DNA from: an uncultured Pelagibacteraceae bacterium
GTDB lineage: Bacteria > Pseudomonadota > Alphaproteobacteria > Pelagibacterales > Pelagibacteraceae
Assembly: GCA_902632315.1 (NCBI GenBank)
Contig: CACPCD010000002.1
Location: forward strand, 32,501-96,500
DNA length: 64,000 bases
Direction of reading: 5' to 3'
Made by a program: the position numbers and the translations under genes. Below, one piece after another: positions 9,653 through 19,094 of this stretch. How positions within the stretch are numbered: position 1 is the stretch's first letter; each line of letters starts with the position of its first letter. The notes below the pieces were generated by a model. The model was not told the origin of the DNA. It was given only the letters and a program-made list of their open reading frames with translations, and made no database searches.

Positions 9653-12199
9653 ATGCTAAACCCCTTAAAATTTTTATCAAAATTCATTAAATCAACCAAT
9701 CAAAAAGAGTTGGATAGAATTTCTAAAATTGTGAACAAAATTAATTCTCTAGAAAAAAATGTAAAAAATCTGGGGAATGAGGATTTTCCTAAAAAAACTG
9801 AAGAGTTCAAAGAAAAAATTAAGAATGGATCTAGTTTAAATACGATATTACCTGAGGCTTTTGCAATTGTAAGAGAAGCATCATTTAGAGTAAGAAATGA
9901 ACGTCACTTTGATGTTCAATTAGTTGGGGGAATAGTTTTACATGAAGCTAAAATTGCTGAAATGAAAACTGGTGAAGGAAAAACACTCACCATAGTTCTT
10001 GCTGCTTACTTAAATGCTCTTAAAAATAAAGGCGTTCATATAGTAACGGTCAACGATTACTTGGCAAAAAGAGATTCCCAGGAAATGGGGGTGATTTATA
10101 ATTTTTTAGGTTTAACTTCTGGTTTCATAAACAATGATCAAAATGATTATGAAAGAAAAAAAAATTATAATTGTGACGTAACATATGCAACTAATAGTGA
10201 ACTTGGTTTTGACTATTTAAGAGATAACATGAAGTTCTCAAAAGATGAAATGGTTCAGAGAGAGCATTTTTTTACTATCGTTGATGAAATTGACTCCTGT
10301 TTAATTGATGAGGCTAGGACTCCATTAATTATTTCTGGAGCAGCAGAAGACAAAACTAATCAATATCTTGCAGTTGATAAATTGGTCAAAAAACTCCAAA
10401 AAAAAGATTATGAAATTGATGAAAAAGAAAAAAATATTTTATTAACAAACGATGGAATTACAAATATAGAAAATATTTTTTCTGAGGCTGGCATACTGAA
10501 AAACAAAAATTTTTATGATCCAGAAAATCTTAATTTAGTCCATTTTGTTAACCAGTCACTTCGAGCTAATCATTTATTTGAGAATGGAAAAGATTATATT
10601 ATTCAAGATGGAATCCTAAAAATAATAGACGAGCTTACAGGAAGAATTCTAGAAGGAAGGAGATTTGGTGATGGACTTCATCAAGCTCTCGAAGCTAAAG
10701 AAAGAATTGATATTCAGGCAGAAAATCAAACTTTAGCTTCTATTACATATCAAAATTATTTTAAATTATATAAAAAAATTTCTGGATGCACAGGTACTGC
10801 AGTTACGGAGTCTGAAGAATTTTTTGAAATTTATAGTTTACCAGTCGTTGTCATACCCACAAACAAAAAGATGATTAGAAAAGATTTCAACGATCAAATT
10901 TTTAGAACAGAGGAAGAAAAGAATAATTCAATAATTCAAAAAGTTAAAGAGTGTAATAAAATTGGTCAGCCACTTTTAGTTTTCACTTCTAGTGTAAATA
11001 AATCTGAGATCTACTCTAAGCTTTTGAAAAAAGAAAATATTAAACATGAAGTTTTAAATGCTAAAAATCATGAGAATGAAGCTGAGATAATAGCAAATGC
11101 TGGAAAAAAAGGATCAGTGATAATAACAACAAGTATTTCTGGAAGAGGGGTAGATATTCAATTGGGAGGTAAGAAAGGTTCTGTAGAAGAAAAAGAGCTT
11201 AAAGTGAATAAAGAAAACATTAAATCTATAGGAGGTTTATTTGTTATAGGCACAGAAAGAATGGAGTCTAGAAGGGTAGACAATCAAGCACGAGGGAGGT
11301 CTGGGCGTCAAGGTGATGAGGGTAGTTCGATATTTTATGTAAGTTTAGAAGATGATTTGATGAGAATTTTTGGCTCTGAATCTATGAACAGTATCTTAGA
11401 AAAGTTAGGTCTTAAAGATGGTGAAAGTATTGATCACCCATGGATAAATAAAGCTTTAGAAAGAGCACAGCAAAAAGTCGAGGCAAGAAATTTTGATATA
11501 AGAAAAACTTTAATTAAATTTGATAATGTTCTAAATGATCAAAGACATGTGATTTTTTCTCAAAGGAGAAATGCGATGGATAGTAATCAAATTTTTGAAT
11601 ATTCTGATGATTTTTTAAATCAAATCATTGATGATCTATTACATTTAAAGTTTTTAAAAAAAAATGATGTTAGAAACAAAGATTTTGAAAAAAAACTTAA
11701 ATCAATTCTGGGAAGAAATTTTGATGAAATGGAGTTTCAAGATTTCATCAAGTCAAATGAAAATACTTTTAAAGAAAAGATAATAAAAAAATTTAAAATT
11801 TCTCGTCAAGAAAGAGTCAAACTTTTAGGAGAAAACCAATCAAAAGAAATTGAAAAGAGGATATTTTTACAGTCCATAGATATTAATTGGAAGTCACATA
11901 TCCAATACCTGGAACAACTTAGACAAGTAATTGGTTTAAGATCATATGGTCAGAGAGATCCTCTTATTGAATATAAAAAAGAGGCTTTTAGTTTATTTGA
12001 AAACCTTCTTGATAAACTTAAGTTAGACTTTGTTACTATTTTGATGAATTTAAAAGTGGTAGAGGCGCCACAAGAAAAAAAAGATGCCGAGACTCCAAAA
12101 AATTTTAATCCATCATCGTTTGGAAAAAAAATGAATAGAAATGAGCCTTGTTTTTGTGGTTCTGGCAAAAAATATAAACGTTGTTGTGGTGCTTTATAA
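9653..12199 (+). CDS. secA: preprotein translocase ATPase
   Basis: 848 residues. Walker A is MKTGEGKTLT (about residues 103-112) and Walker B DEIDSCLIDEAR (near 212). The second nucleotide-binding fold has GRGVDIQLGG and QARGRSGRQGD, followed by the preprotein-binding, scaffold and wing domains. The C-terminal SEC-C zinc motif CFCGSGKKYKRCC contacts SecB and phospholipid. SecA drives secretory proteins through SecYEG. The stop overlaps the convergent accA gene by 6 bp. Confidence 0.98.
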   Translation: MLNPLKFLSKFIKSTNQKELDRISKIVNKINSLEKNVKNLGNEDFPKKTEEFKEKIKNGSSLNTILPEAFAIVREASFRVRNERHFDVQLVGGIVLHEAKIAEMKTGEGKTLTIVLAAYLNALKNKGVHIVTVNDYLAKRDSQEMGVIYNFLGLTSGFINNDQNDYERKKNYNCDVTYATNSELGFDYLRDNMKFSKDEMVQREHFFTIVDEIDSCLIDEARTPLIISGAAEDKTNQYLAVDKLVKKLQKKDYEIDEKEKNILLTNDGITNIENIFSEAGILKNKNFYDPENLNLVHFVNQSLRANHLFENGKDYIIQDGILKIIDELTGRILEGRRFGDGLHQALEAKERIDIQAENQTLASITYQNYFKLYKKISGCTGTAVTESEEFFEIYSLPVVVIPTNKKMIRKDFNDQIFRTEEEKNNSIIQKVKECNKIGQPLLVFTSSVNKSEIYSKLLKKENIKHEVLNAKNHENEAEIIANAGKKGSVIITTSISGRGVDIQLGGKKGSVEEKELKVNKENIKSIGGLFVIGTERMESRRVDNQARGRSGRQGDEGSSIFYVSLEDDLMRIFGSESMNSILEKLGLKDGESIDHPWINKALERAQQKVEARNFDIRKTLIKFDNVLNDQRHVIFSQRRNAMDSNQIFEYSDDFLNQIIDDLLHLKFLKKNDVRNKDFEKKLKSILGRNFDEMEFQDFIKSNENTFKEKIIKKFKISRQERVKLLGENQSKEIEKRIFLQSIDINWKSHIQYLEQLRQVIGLRSYGQRDPLIEYKKEAFSLFENLLDKLKLDFVTILMNLKVVEAPQEKKDAETPKNFNPSSFGKKMNRNEPCFCGSGKKYKRCCGAL

Positions 12200-13285
12200 A
12201 AATATTAGTATTGATGTTAGAACTAATAAAACAAGAGATGAAATTATTAGTATAGTTTTTTTGTGCTTTTGAACAAATTTCTCGCTCGGTTCAACTAAAG
12301 AACTTAAATCGTCGATGTTCTCAATAAATCCTTTAGATCTTCCAATTCTTAAAAATTTATTTTTTCTATCATTAAAAATCTCCTCAGAGGACATTTCTTT
12401 AAAATGATATAGATTTTTAATTATAGAATTTTTAACATTTTCTAACATTAAATTTCTATCTCTATGAGCTCCGCCAAGAGGCTCTTGAACGATTTCATCT
12501 ATAATTTGTAAGTCCAATAAATCCTTTGCTGAAAGTTTCATCGCCTTTGCAGCGTCAAGCATTTTTTTGGGATCTCTCCACAAAATAGTTGCGCAGCCCT
12601 CAGGCGAAATGACTGAATAAATTGCATTTTCTAACATCAAGACTTTATTAGCAGAGGCTAAAGCAATTGCACCACCAGAACCACCCTCTCCTATTATTAT
12701 TGCTAATGTTGGAACTTTTAATTTCATGCAACACTCTATCGATTTTGCGATAGCCTCTGCCTGTCCCCTTTCCTCGGCTCCAACACCAGGATAAGCGCCT
12801 GGAGTATCAATAAAAGAAATAACTGGGATTTTAAACTTTTCAGCTAACTCCATTAATCTTATAGTTTTCCTATAACCTTCAGGTCTCATCATTCCAAAAT
12901 TTCTTTCAATTCTACTGTCTAAATCTTCACCTTTTTCTTGACCTATAACTAAAACTGATTGACCGTTGAATTTTGCGAAACCTGTTAATACTGATTTATC
13001 TTCACCATAATGTCTGTCTCCAGACAGTGAAATAAAATCATCAAATAAATTATCAATAAAAAATTTGGACTTTGGCCTATCCTCATGTCTGGCAACCATT
13101 GTGGTTTGCCAAGGATCAAGATTTGAATATATTAATTTAAGTTTCTCATCTATTTCATTTTGTGTTTTTAGAATTTTTTGAGTATCTACCTCTGTTAATC
13201 CACTTCGATTGTATGGATCTTTTAACCTTTCAATTTCTGTTTCTAAGTCTTTAATATCTGTTTCAAAATTGAGATAATTTTTCAT
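12194..13285 (-). CDS. accA: acetyl-CoA carboxylase carboxyltransferase alpha subunit with C-terminal membrane helix
   Basis: 363 residues. Positions 1 to about 315 match AccA throughout (FIDTPGAYPGVGAEERGQAE, GEGGSGGAIALA, SPEGCATILWRD). AccA and AccD (34021-34950 here) form the carboxyltransferase making malonyl-CoA. Oddity: the protein is about 40 residues longer than typical AccA, and the tail ends in a Lys-flanked hydrophobic run of about 20 residues (IISSLVLLVLTSILIFL at the very end) that looks like a transmembrane anchor. It is transcribed away from glcB. Confidence 0.95.
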   Translation of the reverse strand: MKNYLNFETDIKDLETEIERLKDPYNRSGLTEVDTQKILKTQNEIDEKLKLIYSNLDPWQTTMVARHEDRPKSKFFIDNLFDDFISLSGDRHYGEDKSVLTGFAKFNGQSVLVIGQEKGEDLDSRIERNFGMMRPEGYRKTIRLMELAEKFKIPVISFIDTPGAYPGVGAEERGQAEAIAKSIECCMKLKVPTLAIIIGEGGSGGAIALASANKVLMLENAIYSVISPEGCATILWRDPKKMLDAAKAMKLSAKDLLDLQIIDEIVQEPLGGAHRDRNLMLENVKNSIIKNLYHFKEMSSEEIFNDRKNKFLRIGRSKGFIENIDDLSSLVEPSEKFVQKHKKTILIISSLVLLVLTSILIFL

Positions 13286-13385
13286 TTTAATACTATTATT
13301 ACATTAGTATCAAAAATAACAATAAAATGTGGATGCTTCTATATATTATTTGACTTAATTTTGCTTGGGTTTTAAAAATAAATTT

Positions 13386-15539
13386 ATGCCTATTAATTAT
13401 CAAAACGTTAAAAATTTAAAAGTTTCTAAAGAGTTGCTTGATTTTGTAAATAATGAATTATTAAAAGATTTAGATGTTTCTGCAGAAAAATTTTGGTCAG
13501 GTTTTGATGAGGTGGTTCATAATTTAGCTCCAAAAAATAAAGAATTATTATCGATAAGAGAAAATTTACAAAATAATATTAATGAATGGCATCAGAAAAA
13601 CAAAGGCAAAGATATTAAGATTGATGAATATAAAAAATTTCTTAAAAAAATTGGTTATTTAAAAGATGAGGGTCCTGATTTTAAAATTGAGACAAAAAAT
13701 GTTGATGAAGAGATCTCTAAGATTGCTGGACCTCAACTAGTTGTTCCTATTATGAATGCTAGGTATACATTAAACGCTGCGAATGCTCGTTGGGTAAGCC
13801 TATACGATAGTCTTTATGGCACTGACATAATAGAGTCCGAGGAGGGTGGAAGTGAGAGATATGATCCAAATCGAGGCCAAGAGGTAATAAAATATGTAAG
13901 AGAATTTTTTGATTTACATATTCCTATCAATGGCACAAGCTGGAAAAATATTGCTGGTCTTAAAATCATCAATAAAAATTTAATTATCTTGAAGGATGAC
14001 TATGAATATAAGCTTAAAGATGAAAGTAAATTTGTTGGTCATAGAGGGGATGCTAATAAACCAAGTGCAGTTATTTTGCAGAACAATAACTTACACTTTG
14101 AAATTATAATTAATCCAAGAGCATTTAGTGCTGCGCATGATATAGCTGGAATAAGCGATGTGATAGCAGAGTCAGCTATTTCAACTATTTGTGATAATGA
14201 AGATAGCGTAGCAGCAGTTGATGCAGAAGATAAGGTAGTTTGTTATAAAAATTGGCTCGGTTTAATGAGGGGAAACCTTAAGATTCAATTTGAAAAAAAT
14301 GGGAAAAATTTAGAGAGAAAATTGAATCCAGATCGAAGTTATATTTCGAGAGAAGGAAAAGGATTAAAACTTCATGGAAGAAGTTTATTGCTGATAAGAA
14401 ACGTTGGACATCTTATGACAAACTCATCTATTTTATTAAAAGATGGTAGTGAAGTACCAGAGGGAATAATGGATGCTTTCATGACTACTGCCGCTGCAAT
14501 TCATGACTTAAAAAGAAAAAAAAATTCAAGAGCTGGTTCAATTTACATAGTTAAACCTAAAATGCACGGTCCAGATGAAACTGCTTTTACAGATCTAATT
14601 TTTGAGAAAGTTGAAAAATTATTTGGTTTAGAAAAATACACATGTAAAATTGGTATTATGGATGAAGAAAGAAGAACGTCAGCTAATTTAAAAGAATGCA
14701 TAAGATCATTAAAAAATAGAGTCTTCTTTATAAATACAGGTTTTCTTGATCGGACTGGCGATGAAATGCATACATCTATGGAAGCTGGTCCAATGATAAA
14801 AAAAGGTGATATGAAATCAGCAAAATGGATTTCTGCATATGAAAACAATAATGTTGACATTGGACTTAAGTGTGGATTTTCTGGTAAAGCTCAAATTGGA
14901 AAAGGAATGTGGGCTGCACCAGATAGAATGAAACAAATGATGGATGAGAAAATTTCCCATTTAAAGGCAGGTGCTAACTGCGCATGGGTTCCTTCCCCTA
15001 CGGCAGCTTCTTTACATGCTTTGCATTATCACAAGATAAATATATTTAACGAACAAAAAAAGATTTTAAATAGAGAAAAAGCAAAATTAGGTGATCTTTT
15101 AACGATACCTATCGCTGACAGGCCTAATTGGTCTGTAGATGAAATAAACTCAGAAATCTCTAATTCTGCTCAAACTTTATTAGGTTATGTTGTAAGATGG
15201 ATTGATCAAGGTATAGGGTGCTCAAAAGTCCCAGATATAAATAATATTGGTCTGATGGAAGATAGAGCTACATTGAGGATTTCTTCTCAGCACATTACAA
15301 ATTGGATACACCATGGAATTACTACAAAGATACAGGTTACAGAAATAATGAAGGAAATGGCAAAAGTCGTGGACAAGCAAAATGCAAATGACAAAAACTA
15401 TGTAAAAATGAGTGAAAACTTTAACGACTCAATAGCATTTAAAACTGCATGCGATTTAATTTTTAAAGGTAAAGAACAGCCATCAGGTTATACAGAGCCC
15501 TTATTGCATTTAAATAGAATAAAAAAAAAATCTAACTAG
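13386..15539 (+). CDS. glcB: malate synthase G
   Basis: 717 residues from the ATG at 13386; a TTG 21 bp upstream also opens the frame but adds no family-like sequence. Typical of the G isoform are GTSWKNIAGLKIIN, the block YKNWLGLMRGNL, KPKMHGPDE and the catalytic-region NTGFLDRTGDEMHTS. It condenses glyoxylate with acetyl-CoA to malate. In described Pelagibacter strains this gene follows a glycine riboswitch; only 100 bp separate it from accA here and I see no glycine-aptamer motifs. A weak TTGACT (13350) with TAAAAA (13373) at 17-bp spacing may be its promoter. The stop overlaps recR by 8 bp. Confidence 0.96.
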   Translation: MPINYQNVKNLKVSKELLDFVNNELLKDLDVSAEKFWSGFDEVVHNLAPKNKELLSIRENLQNNINEWHQKNKGKDIKIDEYKKFLKKIGYLKDEGPDFKIETKNVDEEISKIAGPQLVVPIMNARYTLNAANARWVSLYDSLYGTDIIESEEGGSERYDPNRGQEVIKYVREFFDLHIPINGTSWKNIAGLKIINKNLIILKDDYEYKLKDESKFVGHRGDANKPSAVILQNNNLHFEIIINPRAFSAAHDIAGISDVIAESAISTICDNEDSVAAVDAEDKVVCYKNWLGLMRGNLKIQFEKNGKNLERKLNPDRSYISREGKGLKLHGRSLLLIRNVGHLMTNSSILLKDGSEVPEGIMDAFMTTAAAIHDLKRKKNSRAGSIYIVKPKMHGPDETAFTDLIFEKVEKLFGLEKYTCKIGIMDEERRTSANLKECIRSLKNRVFFINTGFLDRTGDEMHTSMEAGPMIKKGDMKSAKWISAYENNNVDIGLKCGFSGKAQIGKGMWAAPDRMKQMMDEKISHLKAGANCAWVPSPTAASLHALHYHKINIFNEQKKILNREKAKLGDLLTIPIADRPNWSVDEINSEISNSAQTLLGYVVRWIDQGIGCSKVPDINNIGLMEDRATLRISSQHITNWIHHGITTKIQVTEIMKEMAKVVDKQNANDKNYVKMSENFNDSIAFKTACDLIFKGKEQPSGYTEPLLHLNRIKKKSN

Positions 15540-16143
15540 AATTTGAGTTTAATTTAGACCTATTTTTAAAAGCTGAAAATAAAGTTCCATCATCTAAACT
15601 TTCTATTTCACCACCAATAGGCAATCCTTGAGCTAGTTTTGTAACTTTTACTTTGGAATTTTTTAAACTATTTTGAATATAATAAGCAGTTGTTTGTCCC
15701 TCAACTGTAGCACTGGTTGCTAATATTACTTCCTCAATTTTTTCCTTATTAACACGATCGACTAAAGCATTAATTAATAAATCCTCTTTTCTTTTGCCAA
15801 CTGAGGAAAGAGTTCCCCCAAGAATGTGAAAATATCCTCTAAAAATATTCGAATTTTCTATTGACCATTGATCTGCAATATCTTCAACGACACATATTTT
15901 ATTAAACTTTTCGTTTAAATTTTGGCAATTTACACAACCATCTATCAATGACTTTAAAGCCCCACACGCGTTACATCTAGTAATATTTTTGTAAATTTTT
16001 GCTAAAGAATTTGCTATTGGTTTTACCAGTTCATCTCTATTATTAATTAGCTTAAGAACAATTCTTTTAGCAGATTTTGGACCTAAACCTGGAAGTTTAG
16101 AAATTAGTTTAATTAAATCTTCAATCTCATTAATCTTTTGCAT
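15532..16143 (-). CDS. recR: recombination mediator protein
   Basis: 203 residues, normal for RecR. A helix-hairpin-helix (LPGLGPKSAKRIVLKL), the four-cysteine zinc finger CNACGALKSLIDGCVNC and a Toprim domain from about residue 80 (ICVVEDIADQWSIEN) occur in family order. RecR acts with RecO/RecF to load RecA at ssDNA gaps. It is the last gene of dnaX-ybaB-recR, 3 bp after ybaB. Confidence 0.96.
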   Translation of the reverse strand: MQKINEIEDLIKLISKLPGLGPKSAKRIVLKLINNRDELVKPIANSLAKIYKNITRCNACGALKSLIDGCVNCQNLNEKFNKICVVEDIADQWSIENSNIFRGYFHILGGTLSSVGKRKEDLLINALVDRVNKEKIEEVILATSATVEGQTTAYYIQNSLKNSKVKVTKLAQGLPIGGEIESLDDGTLFSAFKNRSKLNSNSS

Positions 16144-16146
16144 TTT

Positions 16147-16464
16147 TTAAAGCGGCCACTTGAATCCTGGAATTCCAAATCCACCTGTTGCTTTTGAAAT
16201 TTCCTCTGATGTTTTATTTTTAAGTTGGGCTTTAGCATTGTTGTATGCAGCTACAATTAAATCTTCTATAATAGATTTTTCTTCTTTTATGATTTCATTA
16301 GATAATTCAATTTTTAACATCTCACCTTCACCATCAAGTATTACTTTAACAGAATTTGATCCTGAAACACCCTCAACTTTTATATTTTTTATATTTTTTT
16401 GGCTTTCTTTCATTTTTGCTTCAAGCTCTTTAGCCTTTTCAAGTATTTTATTAAAGTCTGTCAT
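16147..16464 (-). CDS. YbaB/EbfC nucleoid-associated protein
   Basis: 105 residues, with the family's N-terminal helix (KILEKAKELEAKMKESQKNI), central beta-hairpin (VEGVSGSNSVKVILDGEGE) and C-terminal GGFGIPGFKWPL. YbaB dimers bind DNA and are almost always encoded between dnaX and recR, as here. The start overlaps the dnaX stop by 4 bp. Confidence 0.95.
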   Translation of the reverse strand: MTDFNKILEKAKELEAKMKESQKNIKNIKVEGVSGSNSVKVILDGEGEMLKIELSNEIIKEEKSIIEDLIVAAYNNAKAQLKNKTSEEISKATGGFGIPGFKWPL

Positions 16465-18110
16465 TTTTTATCAGAGTTTTTTTTTGATTTTACGTTAATT
16501 AATTCAACATCAGAAAATTTTTCAGAAATATTTTTAAAAATTTGAGATCCTTTCGCTTTTTCTATCTGAAGATTTTTTTCATTTTGCTCTTTTTCTTTTA
16601 TAGATATCTTACCTTTTGTTTTGGTTAATGTTATGATCCATCTTTCATTCGTCCATTCAAAAAGTTTTAAGGACAAATCTTTTAAAAAATTTTTATCCAG
16701 ATTATCGTTAAATGATATTTCAATCCTATTTTTATCAAAACTCACTAAGTTTACATTTTTTTCTAATTCATATTTAAGCTTAATTTCTTTCTTATCAGAA
16801 CAAATTTGCAAAAGTTTCTCAAATGAATCTACGGTTATTTTTGCTTCTGCTTTTATTTCAGGATGCTTCTCAATTTTAATTGTTTTTTCCTGAGAAACAT
16901 TTTTGATTTGATCTACAGCATCAATCACGTAATTTGAGGACATATCTTTTTTTTTACTATTGTTTGATAAATCGTTTTTTACGAACTGCTCTTCTGTTGA
17001 TTTTAAAGATACTAAATGCATTAATCTCACTAAAAACATTTCAATTGACAGATTTTGATTTGAAACAATTTCTATTTCTTCTAGCGTTTTAATTGTAAAC
17101 TGCCAGAACATTATAAAAATGTGGTGATCAACTTGATCTGCAATTTTTTTTATTCTCGCAAATTCATCGTTATTCAAGGAAAAATTTGTACTTTCTAATG
17201 TAATTAAATTGATATTCTTAAAATAATAGAGAATTTCTAAAAAATCATTTATGAAAACTCTTGGTTCTATACCTTGATTATAAATTCTCCTATAAACATC
17301 AATAACTTTTTTTTCGTCTGCATTTAAAATAAGATTAAATAATTCAATTAGTTGAGATTTATCAAAATATCCAAAAATTTTCTGAGCAGACAATAAATCC
17401 AATTCTTTGTTTTTTTCTAAAGTCAATAAACCCCTATCAAGTAAAGATAAGGCATCTCTTACTGAGCCTTCAGATATTTTTACGATTAATTTAAGAGCGT
17501 CATCAGATATATTGCCATTTTCCATCTCTTTTATTTTTTTTATAAACTCAAAAAGCTCTAAAGATTTTACTCTTGATAAATCATATCTCTGACATCTTGA
17601 TACTACAGTGACAGGAATTTTTTTAATTTCTGTTGTAGCAAAAATAAATTTTAAATACTCCGGAGGTTCTTCTAATGTTTTTAATAGTGCATTGAAAGCT
17701 TGCTTACTCAACATATGAACTTCATCAATAATAAATATTTTATATTTTGATGAAGATGGCCCATATCTAGAAAATTCAATTAGATCCCTTACATCATCTA
17801 CACCAGTTTTACTTGCGGCGTCCATTTCAAGAACATCTATATGATTTGAGTTAGAAATAGACTCACAATTTTCACATAAGCTTTCCTTACATATTTTTTC
17901 AATACCGTTTGTACAATTCAATAACTTAGCAACAATTCTTGCAATTGTTGTTTTACCTACTCCTCTTATTCCTGTGAAAAGATAGGCGTTGGGAATTTTA
18001 TTTGATTTTATTGAATTAATGATTGTCTCTGAAATAACTTTTTGACCAATCAAATCATCAAATGATTGTGGTCTATATTTTAATGCTAAAACTTTTGAGT
18101 TTTTATTCAT
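16461..18110 (-). CDS. dnaX: DNA polymerase III gamma/tau subunit
   Basis: 549 residues. AAA+ clamp-loader domain with Walker A GIRGVGKTTIAR, a four-Cys zinc module (C...CKESLCENC), Walker B FIIDEVHML and sensor-1 ATTEIKK. Domain III ends near residue 370; the tau-specific tail that binds helicase and polymerase follows. A run of nine A residues (16947-16955, codons 386-388) lies right after domain III, where E. coli and Thermus make the shorter gamma protein by frameshift or slippage (see that entry). It begins the dnaX-ybaB-recR operon, with the SRP RNA just upstream. Confidence 0.96.
   Translation of the reverse strand: MNKNSKVLALKYRPQSFDDLIGQKVISETIINSIKSNKIPNAYLFTGIRGVGKTTIARIVAKLLNCTNGIEKICKESLCENCESISNSNHIDVLEMDAASKTGVDDVRDLIEFSRYGPSSSKYKIFIIDEVHMLSKQAFNALLKTLEEPPEYLKFIFATTEIKKIPVTVVSRCQRYDLSRVKSLELFEFIKKIKEMENGNISDDALKLIVKISEGSVRDALSLLDRGLLTLEKNKELDLLSAQKIFGYFDKSQLIELFNLILNADEKKVIDVYRRIYNQGIEPRVFINDFLEILYYFKNINLITLESTNFSLNNDEFARIKKIADQVDHHIFIMFWQFTIKTLEEIEIVSNQNLSIEMFLVRLMHLVSLKSTEEQFVKNDLSNNSKKKDMSSNYVIDAVDQIKNVSQEKTIKIEKHPEIKAEAKITVDSFEKLLQICSDKKEIKLKYELEKNVNLVSFDKNRIEISFNDNLDKNFLKDLSLKLFEWTNERWIITLTKTKGKISIKEKEQNEKNLQIEKAKGSQIFKNISEKFSDVELINVKSKKNSDKK
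16947..16955 (-). other. A9 tract in dnaX, possible slippage site for gamma
   Basis: The coding strand reads AGT-AAA-AAA-AAA-GAT at codons 385-389. Adding one A leads to RYVLKLRD then TGA (about 396 residues); losing one leads to ICPQIT then TGA (about 394 residues). Both alternative frames therefore end within nine codons, giving a gamma-like protein cut just after domain III. Thermus dnaX makes gamma by transcriptional slippage on an A9 run. Here the function is inferred; A runs are common in this genome. Confidence 0.4.
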
Positions 18111-18123
18111 AATTTACCAATAA

Positions 18124-18207
18124 GGAGACTAGAACCTGAATAACTGTCTTTACGACTGCTTCCGTTAAGATCTGGTCGGGTTCAAGCAGCACCCACCTCT
18201 AGCCTCC
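18124..18207 (-). ncRNA. ffs: signal recognition particle RNA (4.5S type)
   Basis: The minus strand folds as one long hairpin: GGAGGCTAGA near the 5' end pairs with TCTAGTCTCC at the 3' end. The apical part contains the conserved SRP domain IV signature GACCAGATCTTAACGGAAGCAG (compare the GGTCAGG...GGAAGGAAGCAGCC core of 4.5S RNA), which binds Ffh. Placement between pheA and dnaX matches other alphaproteobacteria. Exact ends are estimated from the stem. Confidence 0.9.
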
Positions 18208-18214
18208 ATCAAGT

Positions 18215-18244
18215 ATTATAGCAGTAAAAATTTCTAATCCACAA
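18215..18244 (-). promoter_or_regulatory. promoter of SRP RNA
   Basis: On the minus strand a perfect TATAAT (18215-18220) lies 7 bp before the first G of the SRP RNA. An 18-bp spacer separates it from TTGTGG (18239-18244). The distance to the RNA start fits a sigma70 start at the GGAGG stem. Confidence 0.7.
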
Positions 18245-18257
18245 GAAAAGATTATTC

Positions 18258-19094
18258 TTAACTTTGCTTTTCTCTTATTTCATCAGCTTCAAAAACACCT
18301 AGAACGTGAAAATCTTGACAATGTAATCCCAATTCCTCCAAAGATTTTTGCACTTTTGGATCTTCTATGTGTCCATCAAGGTCACATAAAAAAAAGAATG
18401 AATCAAAAGTATTTTTTTCAGGATAGCTTTGTAGTTTTGTTAAATTTACACCATTAATTGCGAAGCCGCCCAATGATTGGTAAAGAGCAGCAGGTTTACT
18501 TTTAAGTTTAAACAAAAATGAGGTAATATATTTTTTTTTTCCATAATTTGGCTGAGAAATATTTTTACCCATAAGTAAAAATCTTGTGAAATTACCTTTT
18601 TCATTTTCAATATTACTTTTTATGACTTCAAGATTATAGGTTTTTGCACTTAATTTAGATGCTATTGCTGAAGTTTTTTTGTCATTACCTTTTGAAACCA
18701 TTTCAGCAGACCCAGCTGTGTCAGCACTTACATATTCAATAAAGTTATTAGATTTAATAAATTTTGAACATTGAGATAAAGCTTGTGCATGTGAGTAGAC
18801 ATATCTAATTTCACTTAATTTTGTTCCTTTTAATGCTAATAGGTTATGTTCAATTTTTTGGAAATATTCAGAATAGATATTTAGTCTATATTTAAAAATA
18901 AGATACTCAATACCTATATTTCCAGTGATTCTATTTGATTCTGGAATGATTATTTTTGAATTTGAGTCATCCAAAGCTTTTAAAAAGCATTCGTCAAAAG
19001 TTTTACATGGAATTATTTCTGCTTTTGGCTCTAGTGATAAAGCTGCAAGATGTGAGTAGGCCCCATAAGAGCCCTGAAAAAAAATTTTGGTCAT
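18258..19094 (-). CDS. pheA: prephenate dehydratase
   Basis: 278 residues. A periplasmic-binding-like catalytic domain begins FFQGSYGAYSHLAA and includes the catalytic TRF motif (NFTRFLLM, near residue 167). A C-terminal ACT domain follows (about residues 190-270) with the ESRP-like segment changed to SKPAAL. It converts prephenate to phenylpyruvate for phenylalanine synthesis; the ACT domain normally gives Phe feedback. No chorismate mutase domain is fused. Its start overlaps the kdsB stop (TAATG). Confidence 0.94.
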   Translation of the reverse strand: MTKIFFQGSYGAYSHLAALSLEPKAEIIPCKTFDECFLKALDDSNSKIIIPESNRITGNIGIEYLIFKYRLNIYSEYFQKIEHNLLALKGTKLSEIRYVYSHAQALSQCSKFIKSNNFIEYVSADTAGSAEMVSKGNDKKTSAIASKLSAKTYNLEVIKSNIENEKGNFTRFLLMGKNISQPNYGKKKYITSFLFKLKSKPAALYQSLGGFAINGVNLTKLQSYPEKNTFDSFFFLCDLDGHIEDPKVQKSLEELGLHCQDFHVLGVFEADEIREKQS

